From Cristatella mucedo (Eukaryota; Bryozoa; Phylactolaemata; Cristatellidae): a stretch of 64,000 nucleotides of DNA. The notes under the pieces were generated by a model that saw nothing but the letters and a program-made list of their open reading frames with translations, ran no database searches and was not told the DNA's origin. The stretch covers positions 2,470,001 through 2,534,000 of the forward strand of contig WPIO01000058.1 of the NCBI GenBank assembly GCA_009760855.2, written 5' to 3'. Numbering within the stretch: the stretch's first letter is position 1; each line of letters opens with the position of its first letter. The translations under genes were made by a program, and so were the position numbers. This document shows positions 34,170 through 45,310 of the stretch, piece after piece.

Positions 34170-35990
34170 AACCAAATGCCCACCTGCGCTGGAGATTAAT
34201 CTGTGGCGTATTATCCACTGTTAGGCAACAAGAAGGCTAATCTGTAAGCACATCGTCCCCAAAACGAGCCGGTCCGCTCCCTTAATTAAGAGGTTAAGTA
34301 ACGGCTGCTCGGAGGAGGCAGGCAACCACACGGCCTGTGCAAACAAGACGGCTGCGTTTGACATCAGCTTTCACGCGTCGCCGGGCCACATATTTCTCTA
34401 CCGCTGGCACCTCGCCGGCCGGCAGTCTCGCAGCCCACAGGTGTATCCCACACCACAACCACTTCGCAAGACATCGTCGCCACTCCGGGCGTCGCCGCCG
34501 AGTCTCCGGTCGCCGCCGCCATGTTTCTGTTCGCTGCCACAGCGTCTTCGGTCGTCGCCACCGCGTTTCCAACTTGCGCCGCATCTTCAATCTGCGCCTC
34601 GTCTCCGATCTGCGCCACCTCACAGCCAACCGGTGTCGCCGCTGAGTTTCTGACCTATTCAGCGTCTCCGACCTGCGTCACAACCCACCGGCTCGTCACA
34701 GGCCAACGTCAGCTTCACGGCTTTCGCTGCCTCGCTGGTCGTTGCCTCGCTGCACACCATCGGTGCGCGGCAAACGGTTGCAGCCTGGATCGTTGTCACC
34801 ACGTGCCCCACGGTGTACCTACCAAGCTAGCCAGCGCTATCACTACAGCCTGAAGAAGCAGATGGCAGTCATCCTTGATTGTCTTCGGCATGTAAGAGTA
34901 CACATGGGAGGCGCTTCCTTCCAAGAAGAGAGGCTGGTACTGGCGCCGGACTGTCGGATTGACACCGCACAGATCGAGCCTCCGCTTCTAGTCAAGCAGC
35001 CAAGTTTAGAAGTCATCACCAACTTGAAAACGCTCAAGCAACATTGCTGTAAGCCACCGCCGCCGAAATAGCTTGTAGTTTGAGTTATCGTTGCGAACAG
35101 CACAGAACTAGCCGACGAGCAAACCCACCAGTTTATTTCACCACTCGCAGAGCAGGGCGGAGCACGACTCTCTTCGCCTCTTTCGCCCACCAAAGTGCCC
35201 CGATTTCCTTGTCATAACAATCACCAATAGCACGTCCCGACTGGCTACCACAGCGGGTGTCACAGCCCACTCGTACAACGATCAGGGGCAGTGCCATCAA
35301 TTAAATGAAACCACAAACAGTAAGGGTAGTCCGTAGACTAAAGGGCCAAGACTGAGGAGGCAGAATGGTCGAGGGTGGCTCAGGCAATCTAGAGGGGGCA
35401 GGAGCAGTAATTGAACCTACAAGGCTCTCTTGCTTGTACCAGTTTTCTGCGAAGTGGCTTTCGTGGAGACGGGAACTGCCTGCAAGAGTGCCGAGGACGA
35501 AGCCGCACCTGAAGCCTTCGCTTCAGCACCGGTAACTCAGCTCTGAGCAGAGGCGACAGCAGCACCTCGGGGTTTCGAAACCTTCTCCACCCTTATGGGC
35601 TCAGCCGGCGTTGGTTCCCGGCCGGCTGTGCTGGCGGAAGCCTCAGGAGCAGGAGAGCGATCCCCAACGGCAAGAAGCAAGGCCTTCGGGCCCGAGGGGC
35701 GTGTCAAAGTCGACCCCATGCTCCAAGCCCGGTAACAATTCCCGGAGGAGAACAGGGAGAGAAGCTTAGAGAGCGTCTTGCCAATCGGCGGGGTGACAAA
35801 GCCGAGAAACCAGACAAAAAGACGAGGTTGGTCATGTCAGTAATGCCGAGTGACGAGTTGAACGACGACAAGGCGCCTGAAGGCCACACCAGGTCAAGCA
35901 CTGGAGCCACCGGGGAGGCCGGCTCCCGGCAACAACAGTGGTGGGAAGTCCACTTCAAGCTCGGAGCGGCAGTCCATGCAGCCTTGCAGC
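34170..35990. other. GC-rich DNA between the two elements
   Basis: Abrupt return to GC-rich composition. Arg-, Ser- and Pro-rich frames on both strands at 34,290-35,200 show codon-repeat bias and no recognisable domain. 35,537-35,958 on the minus strand may be the carboxy-terminal part of the CCHC zinc-knuckle gene next to it. Confidence 0.4.
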
Positions 35991-36233
35991 TGCGCTGCCT
36001 CAGACGGTCCGAGCAATCACGGGCAAAATGGCCGGAATCCCCGCATTTGGCGCACAGCTGAGATAGATATCAAGCGGTGCTTCTGTGGCCACGGGTGCGA
36101 CAGCGGAAGCAGAATTCAGCGGGCATTTCTCAAAGAGGAAGTCCGTCGATCCTTAGTTTGACCGGTCGAACTGGGGGTCGTCGACCGGTGCAGCCCGGGG
36201 GGGGGGGCTGTCTGAGTAATATTTGATGGAGCA
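35990..36233 (-). pseudogene. two-knuckle CCHC zinc-finger gene fragment
   Basis: On the minus strand CFRCRTRGHRSTA and then, 7 codons later, CAKCGDSGHFARDC form two CX2CX4HX4C knuckles. In the first knuckle the codon for the fourth Cys is TGA (36,070-36,072), one base from TGC or TGT. Upstream is a Pro/Ser/Thr-rich linker in another frame. Such paired knuckles occur in Gag-like proteins of retrotransposons and in cellular CCHC proteins. It abuts the Maverick left end. Confidence 0.65.
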
Positions 36234-36238
36234 GGCCC
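36234..36238 (+). repeat. candidate target-site duplication, left
   Basis: GGCCC directly outside the left TIR; the same GGCCC follows the right TIR at 60,955-60,959. Mavericks usually make 5-6 bp duplications. Confidence 0.6.
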
Positions 36239-36406
36239 TGATGATTGTTTTTTCCCTTTTACGTCGTGAAATTTTTCGCCAACCTCGGTTCCACCTTCGG
36301 TTGTCAAAAAATTCCCCGATATCGTAAAATAAAAAAACCACTCATCACTAAATTCAATCGTTTGTGTTACTTTGTTGAATAAACTGATAGTTTTAATATT
36401 TAATTA
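36239..36406 (+). repeat. Maverick left terminal inverted repeat
   Basis: About 168 bases matching the reverse complement of 60,785-60,954 with a few substitutions and small indels. Shared blocks include ATTGTTTTTTCCCTTTTAC, CCAACCTCGGTTCCACCTTC, ATTCCCCGATATCGTAAA and TTCAATCGTTTGTGTTACTT. Confidence 0.95.
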
Positions 36407-36424
36407 GCAGAAATATTTGCACCT

Positions 36425-36434
36425 TATATAGCAA
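36425..36434 (+). promoter_or_regulatory. TATATAG start-proximal motif of the polymerase gene
   Basis: TTATATAGCAA lies immediately upstream of the polymerase ATG. The same motif precedes many genes in both elements (see findings). Confidence 0.6.
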
Positions 36435-39400
36435 ATGTCTTCTCAATTAAGACAAAGAAATTCTTTTCCTTTCGAATCTAGAAGGTTAATGAATATTGAT
36501 TTTCATTCAGCAAGTAGAAAATACGTTGGAAAAAAGGAAGACATAATAAAGGTGGTTTCATAGAACCAGCTGTTTCTGCCGGTGGAAATACTTTAACTTT
36601 TTCTTATAAAACAAAAAGAAAATATGCATACTTTGAATCACTTTAAGAATTTCTTTGAAATCAAACAAATGAATTACTTGAAAAAGTTGGAAGATCATAG
36701 AGATTTATTAGAGTCCATTTTAAAATATCATTCGATATGAGAATGTTTGATATTGGAGAAAGAGAAAGAAAAGGAGCGAAGTCAAAATCAATGTTAACTA
36801 TGGATAGTGAGTCAGTAAACTCAATTTATGAAAAAATAATGCTTTGATTTGGAACGAATTCTAAGATGTTAGTAGTACGAAATGTTGGTTCTGCGTGGTT
36901 ATTTATTGATTATCATTCATTTCTGTTGTTATTTCTGAATACATACCTATAGGTGGAGGAACATATATTGAAACTCCTGAATATCTTGTTAAGAAAAAGT
37001 GCATAATCACTTTAAACAATCTTAATGATGAGTTTTGTGCACTATGGTGTGTTTTAAGAGCTTTAAATCCGGTAGAAATAAATAAATTTAAGATAGGTGA
37101 CTTAAAAAATAATAGCTAGTAATTGCTCTCACTTAATGATTGAAATTGAATGGCTATTACTGGTTAAAGATATTGATATATTAGAGAAAGCAATGGATGT
37201 TAGTATAAATGTTTACTAATGTGGATATAAAGAGTCAAGGGTTTCACCGTTAAGAGTTGTAAAAAAAGTCAGATGAGAAAGAAGGGAGACATGTAAATCT
37301 TGTATTACTTACTAAAGATGAAAAAGAACATTATATGTTGATCAGCAACTTCAATTCATTGTGTAGGCCTACAAACTCTGGAGGAAAACAGTATTATTGT
37401 CATAGATGTTTAAATAGATTCTTTGATAAAAACCAAGCAACTGATCATTTAGAATTATGTAAAAGTATGAAGACTGGAGCCGCTGTTTATGTAATGCCAG
37501 ATGAAGATAGTAAGTTTGTTAAGTTTTATTCTTTCAAACATCTTAATACATGCCCATATGTTTGTTATGCTGACTTTGAATGTATATTTGAAAAACAAGA
37601 AAATTGTTCAATTCGCACTCCATGTTCAGCTGCTTTTGCTGTTATTGATTGGAAAGGGAGAAGTTGTTGATAAGTTTATGAACGTTGGATCTGATTGCGT
37701 ATTTAAGTTTTTACAAAGATTATTTGAAGTATCAGATTTCTTGAAAAGTAAATTGATTGAACATAATTCAGAAAGTAAAATGGATGACTTAACTGAAAGT
37801 TAAATTGAAGAACATGAAGAAGCTATTTTCTGCTGGATAGAGAACCATTCAATTCGAAAAAGAGTGACATGAGAAAAGTTCACGATCATTGTCATCTAAT
37901 CAATAAATATAGAGGGCCTGCTCATCATATTTGTAACTTAAAAGCTGGAACGGATTTCAAAAAATGGCAACTCCCAGTTATATTTCATAACTTTAGAGGA
38001 TATGATTCACACATAATTGTTAAAGCACTTGAAAATGTTAGTGTTGAAGCAGAACCAATAGCAAACAATGTTGAGAAGTATATGATGTTAAAAGTTAATG
38101 ATATAGTTTTTAAGGATAGTGCTCAATTTATGCTTGGTTCATTAGACTTCATTGAATCAGCAATGGGTAAAACAATTGATTGTTTCCGAATTTTTAATAA
38201 AGTTTAAAGTGAACAATATCCAAATAAAAACCTTAATATGTTGGCAACAAAAGGAGAGTATCCTTATGAGTTCATGGATTCGTTTGAGAAGCTTTTCGTT
38301 TCATCTGTTCCAAATAAGGATGATTTTTACTCAACTGTTTACATGACTGGAATATCTGATAAAAGTTATAAAAAAGCAAATGATGTTTGGAAAGAGTTTA
38401 ATTGTAAAAATATGTTAGAATACCATAATCTATATCTTTTAACGGATGTGTTATTACTTGCAGATTGTTTCGAAAGTTTAAGAAAAGGTTTGATATCAAA
38501 ACTAAAACTAGATCCTGCAAACTTTGTAACAACACCAAACTTCTCATGGAGTAAAGTATTCTGGTTTTCAGGAGTAAAGATTGAGTTGTTGACTGATAGA
38601 GACAATTATGACATGTTTCAAAAATCTATTCGTGGAGGAATATGTCCGGTTAATAGTAGACTTGTTAAAGCAAATAATCCATCAGTTCCTGATTATGATA
38701 AGGATAAACCAACAACATGGATAACTTATCAAGATGCAAGTCTTTATCCTACAGCAATGATGGAACTTCTTCCACGAGGAAACAATGAAGAAATTTCAAA
38801 TGAGGAGTGGATTATTGATAGTATTCTTAAGTTAGAAGATGAATCAGACATTGGTTACTTATTTGTTGTTAATATTGAATACGATCCAAAAACTAAAGAG
38901 TATTACCATAATTTACACAATGAATATCCATTATGTACTTGTAATAGAGTTGTTGATTGTAGTAAATATTCAAACTTTCAAAATAAGTTAAACAGGAGCA
39001 AACAATGTTCCAAAGTTAATGTGTGACTTTCAAACAAAGAAGGATTATCTTCTTCATTATAGATATTTAAAATTCTGTTTGACGCATGGAATGATGTGTG
39101 ACGTAAAGAAAGTTTTTAAGTTTAAACAATCTAGATGGCTTAAACCATATATTGAAATGTGTGCTGAAATGAAAGCAATAAATTCAAGTAAAACATTTTT
39201 AAGAAATCTTTGAAAACTTATAATTAATTCATTTTATAATAAAACTTGTGAAAATGTTGAAAAAAGAGTTACAACTTATTTATTTAGTACTGTTGATGAA
39301 ATAGGAAAAAAGAAATTCAATAAATAAATAAGAGATCCAAAAATGGTTAACTTTAGAGATTTTGGAAAATCGTTGACAATATTTCAAATGAATCAATCGA

Positions 39401-40071
39401 AAACAAAATTGAATAAACCAATATTTATCGGTAGTGCAATTCTAGATTTATCAAAGTTAAATATGCAAAAGTTTTATTATGATGTTATAAAACCAAAATA
39501 TGGAAATAATGTTAGTTTAATCTATACTGATACTGATTATTTAATTATGGATGTTGAAACACATAATTTTTACGATGATATGAAAGCAATGCCTGATTAC
39601 TTCGATACTGATACAATTGGTAAATTTAAGGATGAAACAGAAGGAAAAGTAATTTCAGAAGTGTGTGCTTTAAGACCAAAACTATACTCTGTAAGTATTG
39701 TTGATGCTGAAAGAAAAGCTGCCGCAAAGGGAGTAACAAAAGCAGTTTTAGCTAAAACAATGGGTCATGACACATTTGTTAGTTGTTTAACTGATAGTAT
39801 AGACATTTTCAAAGGTAAAACAAATGAAAAGTTTAGTGAAAAACAAATTAGGAAGTTTCATAATTTATCTCAAGATAAACATGAGCTATTTACTAATGAG
39901 TCAGAAAAAATTGCACTGTCAGCATTTGATTCAAAAAGATACTGGTTAGATTGTGGATGTTGTAGATATGCATACGGTCATTATAAGATTGCTAAAGCTT
40001 TAAGTGAAGGAACTAATCCAGGTTTTTGTGATAAGTGTAATGTTAGTATAGATGCTAAAAATATGAATTAA
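36435..40071 (+). pseudogene. polB: protein-primed family B DNA polymerase
   Basis: ATG at 36,435, stop TAA at 40,069: about 1,210 codons, normal for a Maverick polymerase. The exonuclease motifs are visible: YADFECIFE (37,565 region), FHNFRGYDSH (37,985) and YLLTDVLLLAD (38,430). The AHHICN segment near 37,920 is typical of the family. Polymerase motif A is YQDASLYPTAM (38,727), motif B has NSFYNKTCEN, where the usual Gly after Tyr is Asn (39,225), and motif C is YTDTD (39,523). Breaks: stops near 36,560, 36,645, 36,657, 36,699, 36,844, 37,801, 38,205, 39,211 and 39,325, and frameshifts near 37,650, 37,855 and 39,000. It copies the element's DNA using a terminal protein as primer (family knowledge). 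Confidence 0.95.
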
Positions 40072-40095
40072 TAAAAACAATTCTTTATTATAGAA

Positions 40096-41644
40096 ATGGT
40101 AACAGAAAATCCAGAGTTTTCAAAAGTTGAAGAAGAGCAGTCAGTATCAGACACACAATCTGAAGGTCATGAACCAGAATCTGAATCCGAGTCTGAACCA
40201 GAATCTGATTCTGAGTCTGAATCAGAATCTGAATAATAATAATGTACTTGACAATAATAATGTACTTGATAAAGCGCCCTCGGAGAACTTAATCTCTTTC
40301 TAGGCGCTTTACATTTGCTGCAAAGGGAAATGTAATTAAATGGTAAGTAAAATCATGCTTGAAAAACAAACAAAATGAATAACAAAGTTAGGGGTGACAT
40401 GCACAGGGTCAGCATGCATATGTGGTTAGTGGCAGCATGCACAGTGTCAGCACGCATAAGCACGTGAAGGACGAATCACAGGGACCCACTAAATGCTGTC
40501 CTAAATAGGTGTGTTTTTAAGTTCCTTTTAAATGTGGTCAGGTCAGGGGATGTTCTTACGCAGGTCGGGAGGGAGTTCCAGGCTTTGGGAGCATACGAAC
40601 TAAATGCACGGTCTCCAAATGATTTGAGGTTTGTACGAGGTAGTTATAGACTGTTGGATTCTGAAAAGCGGGTGGTACGATGCTTGGCCTGATGGGGGAA
40701 TATATCTGACAGATAGGCTGGAGCCATAGAATGAAGGGACCTAAAAGTGAGTGAAAACTTTAAAGTCAATCCGTTGCTTGACTGGTAGCCAGTGCAGGTC
40801 GGCGAGAAGTGGAGTAATGTGGCAACTGCGACGCTCACGACAGACAAGCCTAGCTGCTGAGTTCTGCACCAGCTGCAATCGCCTGATCGCACATGCCGGT
40901 AGGCCAGTAAGCAGTTAGTTTCAGAAGTCGAGACGAGATATCACGAATGCATGAACCAACTTAGATGTGGTATCTTTATCTAAACAAGCCCGAATTTTAG
41001 CAATCTTATGAAGCTGAAAATAGGCAGATTTGATCGTGGAGCTGATATGGTCGTCTAACGAGAGGTCGCTTTGGAATATGACACCTAGATTTCGAGCTGA
41101 TTCAACTGGAGATATGCTGGCAGAGCCAATTTTGAGCGTCAGCCTTTCCAATTTCTGAATCACACTGGGTTTGCCCATAACTAGTAAGCTAGTCTTGTCA
41201 TCGCTTAGTTTGAGAAAATTTGCTGCCATCCATGTGCGGATGTCATCAATGCATGCAGCAAGTGAGTTGAGAGAATTTGAGGTGCTCGAACGCTGGGAGG
41301 GATCAAAGCAAAGGTACAACTGAGTGTCATCCGCATGGAAGTGAAAGCCTAGATTGTGCATGAAAATCACATCAGCAAGAGGGAGAGTATAAACCGTGAA
41401 AAGAACCGGACCTAGCACGGAGCCCTGAGATACTCCATATTTCAGAGGTACTTCAGATGATCTTTGTCCACTCACGTCAATACTCTGGAGTCTGTCACTG
41501 AGATAGGACCTGAACCACTGCAGAGCAGTGCCAGTGATGCCCAGGCGAGAATCCGAATCAGCTGAAGATGACTTCACTTTTTATGGTAAAGCTGGTATTC
41601 CTCCATTTTGATGTGATTATGTAAATGAAGAAACTGAATTATAA
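40096..41644 (+). pseudogene. acidic Ser-Glu repeat protein interrupted by a LINE
   Basis: ATG follows TTATTATAGAA. It encodes MVTENPEFSKVEEEQSV and then an acidic run of Ser-Glu/Pro-Glu repeats to 40,229, where LINE A sequence begins. After the LINE (from about 41,551) the frame resumes with acidic residues, AEDDFTFYGKAGIPPF, a TGA and a short tail ending at TAA 41,642. Function unknown; acidic repeats of this type occur in DNA-mimic or scaffold proteins, but nothing here proves that. Confidence 0.6.
40230..41551 (-). mobile_element. LINE A insertion, copy c
   Basis: 5'-truncated LINE A on the minus strand. The 3' end at 40,230 has AATAATAATG repeats (with a 16-base partial duplication of AATAATGTACTTGA), the hairpin and the 3' UTR. 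RT motifs: GSVLGPVLFTVYTLPLADV, HADDTQLYL (catalytic box with Ala-Asp-Asp), then the thumb. A TGA at 40,921-40,923 ends the frame after SRLDF. Near-identical short sequences (ATCTGAA / ATCCGAA) flank it, a likely target-site duplication. Confidence 0.9.
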
Positions 41645-41666
41645 AAATATCTATACTTATATAGTA

Positions 41667-41903
41667 ATGGGTGTCTCAAGAATTCTAAGATGTGAACAAT
41701 CTAGAGAAATGGCGGTACAGATCTGTCTTCAAAAACTGAAAGGTAATGATTAACGTATAATTAGACACTCACTTGATAAACTTATTCCAGATTTAGATAG
41801 CTCATTTGTTTGTGTTCTTACAAAAATGTGTGAAGCTTCTGATAAACTAATGGAGTGTAGAGGTAAGATAAATGAAATGCTTGAAGAAGCAGCTAAAAAA
41901 TAA
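41667..41903 (+). pseudogene. small protein, tandem family member 1
   Basis: ATG follows TTATATAGTA. 78 codons with one internal TAA after KGND. Begins MGVSRILRCEQSREMAVQ and ends with a charged helix (KINEMLEEAAKK). Shares the opening pattern (I-x-R-I-L/V-x-C, small residues, then Phe/Ile) with the next two genes. No known domain recognised. Confidence 0.6.
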
Positions 41904-41976
41904 AAAACACCAACAACAAAACAAGGGGTACAAACTAATTAATTGCATTAAATAAATTTTTAACTTTATTTAGGAT

Positions 41977-42160
41977 ATGGATGAAAAAGAAATTAAAAGA
42001 ATTGTTGAGTGTTCTGGTTCAAGAAGTATTTTTCTAAGTTTATTTGTTTTCCATGGAGATAATTATTACAAGTTTTATAAAGCTAAAAGAAATGGATAGA
42101 GCAACTATTGATAGTCTTTTAGAGGTTTTTGATGGTTGTGGACATAAAAGGGAGGAAGAA
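41977..42160 (+). pseudogene. small protein, tandem family member 2
   Basis: ATG follows TTTATTTAGGAT. Begins MDEKEIKRIVECSGSRSIF, frameshifts near 42,075 and continues with MDRATIDSLLEVFDGCGH. Same layout as its neighbours. Confidence 0.55.
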
Positions 42161-42216
42161 AATAAAGTAAGCAAAAATTTAAATTCAATTAAATACATTT
42201 TAACCTTATATAGGAA

Positions 42217-42497
42217 ATGGATAAACAAATTTCAAGAATTCTTTGTTGTGATTATGCTGCAAGAATTGCAAACAAGTTATGTGGCTTTGATGATGATAGT
42301 AGTTATATTGCTGTAGATCTTTATAAGCGTATTTTTGCATTAGGTGATTCAAAAGAAATTTCTATTCTTTTACAGGTTTGTGATGAATATGATAAAATGA
42401 AAGGGAAAGAAAAAAATATACTGAGGCATTTGATAAATTTCATAATATGTTTGATGAGTTAAAAACTAAAGCTAATGACTTGAAAACAAATTATTAG
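42217..42497 (+). pseudogene. small protein, tandem family member 3
   Basis: ATG follows TTATATAGGAA. Begins MDKQISRILCCDYAARIANK, then FDDDSSYIAVDLYKRIFALG; a frameshift near 42,425 precedes an ending read as FDELKTKANDLKTNY. About 90 codons overall. Confidence 0.6.
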
Positions 42498-42542
42498 TTT
42501 TAAATCTGTGTGCATGTAATTTCTTATTTTTTATATTAGAAA

Positions 42543-43024
42543 GTGCAGGCAACTTCTGATGTTACTGATCCAAACCTTGCCACTAGCGCCACACTTTTGA
42601 AATCTTATGATGATTATCTTGTTAGGTCTAGGATGACTGCTTACGATCAACAAACACTTGATTAAGATATTTCAGTTATGACTAATAATTCAGTTAAGAA
42701 ATTCTGTCTTGATGAATGCGATATCGAAGCTCAAAAAATAATACCTGCTGGATTATCTGATGTAACAGCTAATCTTGAATCAACTGTTAGACCTAAAGTT
42801 GATGCACTTCTTGATGATCCTTCTGAAATCTCTGGATATACAACATGGATTGCATCACAACTTCCTATACTCTCAACAGTTATCTCAGGTGTATCAGGAG
42901 TTAAACCAGATATCTCTGGAATTGTTAAAGATGAGTGTATGAATTTCTTCCTGATCTAGCTGATGGTGTTAGTGCGAGACAAAAGGCAACTGCAGCAGCG
43001 TTAGAAGCACAATCCACTGCATAA
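42543..43024 (+). pseudogene. unknown helical protein
   Basis: The start is probably a degraded ATG (now GTG at 42,543), since TATATTAGAAA precedes it. The frame reads VQATSDVTDPNLATSATLL, one TAA at 42,663, then KKFCLDECDIEAQK, a segment with GYTTWIASQLPILSTVISG and, after a frameshift near 42,930, FLPDLADGVSARQKATAAAL. No domain recognised. Confidence 0.5.
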
Positions 43025-43061
43025 TTAATTTAATTGAAACAAAATAAACAGTATTATAGAA

Positions 43062-43453
43062 ATGGTTTCAGTTGAAACAAGAAGTAAGGATTGCCTCAAT
43101 GAAGTTCAAGGGCAGCATCATTCAAACGTTAAGATTTGTTCTTATCAAATGGGTAGAATTGATGACATTAGATCCACATTACTAAACGCTGTAAAACTAG
43201 TTATTGAATACAAAGCATTAAGAACCAATCACTCTGAACCAGAGATTGCAAACATATTTAGTAAAGCTAGAGAGGGTTCAATCTTTGAAGAGTTTCTCAA
43301 AGACTTAAAAGTAAAAAAATTAAATAGAATTAAGTCAGAAGCTTACTCCAAAAAATAGAACTAACAAAACATATAAAGAGAGAAATAGATCAAGGAAAGG
43401 ACTTTAAACTTCCAGAAGAGTTGATTAAAGAAACTACGGATTGGAGGAATTAG
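43062..43453 (+). pseudogene. unknown protein next to the fibre-like cluster
   Basis: ATG follows GTATTATAGAA. 98 open codons starting MVSVETRSKDCLNEVQGQHH, then a frameshift in an A run at 43,350 and an ending with REIDQGKDFKLPEELIKE. It converges with the minus-strand gene ending at 43,450; the two stops overlap. Confidence 0.55.
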
Positions 43454-44440
43454 ATATTTACTAATCTAGCTTTCGTAACTAAACCAATCGCAATGACATC
43501 TGAAGCACTCGGTGTTTTAAATCCTGCATAACTTAGAACAGGATAACTAACATCAAATGATAATATTTTTCTATCACTTTCTTCAAAGATAGCAAAGTTT
43601 TTTAAAGAATTACTTAAAAACAACATGCAATCAACTTCCACACCGTAATAAAGTATATAAAGTAAATTAGAAGGAAGAAAATTGGGTGAGTAGAACTTAT
43701 GATAGCAGTTAGTAACTATATTATCATATTCTGCAGACAACTTTTCTATAGTTATTGACATTGTTGATTTAATAGTTCTATAGCTTATTCTAGTCATATT
43801 ATTATCCCTTAGTAGGAATGAATTATTTTCATCTGTTCTTCCATAGACATTGCAACAAATGCCATCATCATTATTAATAATATTAGTTCTGTCACTATTT
43901 ATTCTATTAATGTCTCTTATATTCAATGTTATTTTTTAGTGGAGTGATTTTTTTAAGTTAATATCAGATAGCTTTGCTAAAGTAATGTCAGTGGTTTTGT
44001 TAGATAAATTATTAACACTTTTAGTACCTATTACACCATCTACTATGAATGACTCGTGGTTAAATGTTAATATTAAAATTAATGTTAAATGTTGAATAAG
44101 CTCTTTCTATTGTGTACGAAAAGTCAGTAGAGTTATTAGCAATTCATCTATCTACTTCTAGAGTTCCATCTATTACTTGTCCTCCTTCTGTTCCAACTTT
44201 TGTATCAAGATGCTGTTTTGTAGATAAATCATTTCCATTCACCGGATAAGCCACATTTACATATTTTTTGACTCAGCAGATAAATCTTACAATGTCATCA
44301 GAGTCTTTTCGAATACAATTATTATCGGCAAAGGTTTTACTTACAGCTTCTAATTCACTAATAGTTGAACCAATATTTGTTACTCTATTTTTACCAAGAT
44401 TTAGAGTCTCATTCATTTCTAATAATCTTCTGCTAAGCAT
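43450..44440 (-). pseudogene. phage-tail-fibre-like repeat protein 3
   Basis: Minus-strand frame from ATG 44,438-44,440. The first part has MNETLNLGKNRVTNIGSTIS followed by LEAVSKTFADNN, and a second repeat with VNVAYPVNGNDLSTKQHLD: the pattern (M/L)N..G..I.NL..P....DA..K.Y(V/A)D known from caudovirus tail fibres. Two TGA and several further stops follow, then a 158-codon distal part without recognised domain (43,450-43,926). Confidence 0.7.
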
Positions 44441-44441
44441 T

Positions 44442-45308
44442 TTATGTTATCGCCATATAAACAGTAATATTTAATTCTTTATCAAATAAATTTGAACCTG
44501 ATATACAAGTTGATGACTGAAAAACTTTTTTATTTGCATCAAGAACATACCCACCATATAATTGATCTTGTAATTGTACTAGTGTTGCTGGAAGTGGTAA
44601 TACCTTTTCTTCCAGCTGTAAATTCATACAATGTTGTAACAACAAATAATCCTCTAGAAATAGTAGTATCAGCTAAAGTAGAAATCCATCGACCATTAAG
44701 TGTTTTTCCATATAATTCTGTAGTTAAAGACCCATCAACTGTTGCTCTAAAACGTAATACAGCAATATTTTCATCAGATATTCTGTTTAGGTAGTCAAAG
44801 TTTACACCATCATTAGGATTAACAGGGTCGTCTTCTAAGAAGATAGAATTACCATTCATATCTAAATTTCCATTGAGAGTTCCTCCAGTTAGTTTAAAAA
44901 AATTAGAGTCCAAATATGATTTATTTGAAATATCATTATCAGAAATAGGAGGTCCCCCAACAGCTACATTTCCATTTACAGTCAGTGACCCATTAATAAC
45001 TCCGCCAGACTTCGGAAGTTTACTATCTGCATAATCTTTGTTGCAACGTCACTGGGATTTACAGGATTTGCTAATTCTATTATCTTATAATTTTTCATAT
45101 CAATATCTCTATCCGCTGTAGTTCCTCTTGATACTTTAGTAACGAAATTGGTATCTATATACTTTCTATTTACTGCATATCCACTATCAACAGGATCACC
45201 TAAATCCTTTATTAGATTACCATTCATACTTAAACTACCTTTAAGTATATCCCCGCTCTTTTTAATGTAATTAGTTATACCAATTCCTCTTCTTGTAGGC
45301 CTGAACAT
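44442..45308 (-). pseudogene. phage-tail-fibre-like repeat protein 2
   Basis: ATG at 45,306-45,308 preceded by TTGTATAGAA on the minus strand. Three or more repeats: MNGNLIKDLGDPVDSGYAVN, MKNYKIIELANPVNPSDVAT and MNGNSIFLEDDPVNPNDGVN. Frameshifts near 45,020 and 44,545. The distal end reads ELNITVYMAIT. The repeats form the shaft in phage fibres and the distal end usually binds the receptor; that role here is inference. Confidence 0.75.
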
Positions 45309-45310
45309 TT

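Noticed and set aside
34290-34860. Overlapping Arg/His-, Ser/Pro- and Ala-rich frames that look like long ORFs on both strands.
   Set aside because: They arise from codon-repeat GC-rich sequence; no domain, no splice context and no preferred frame.
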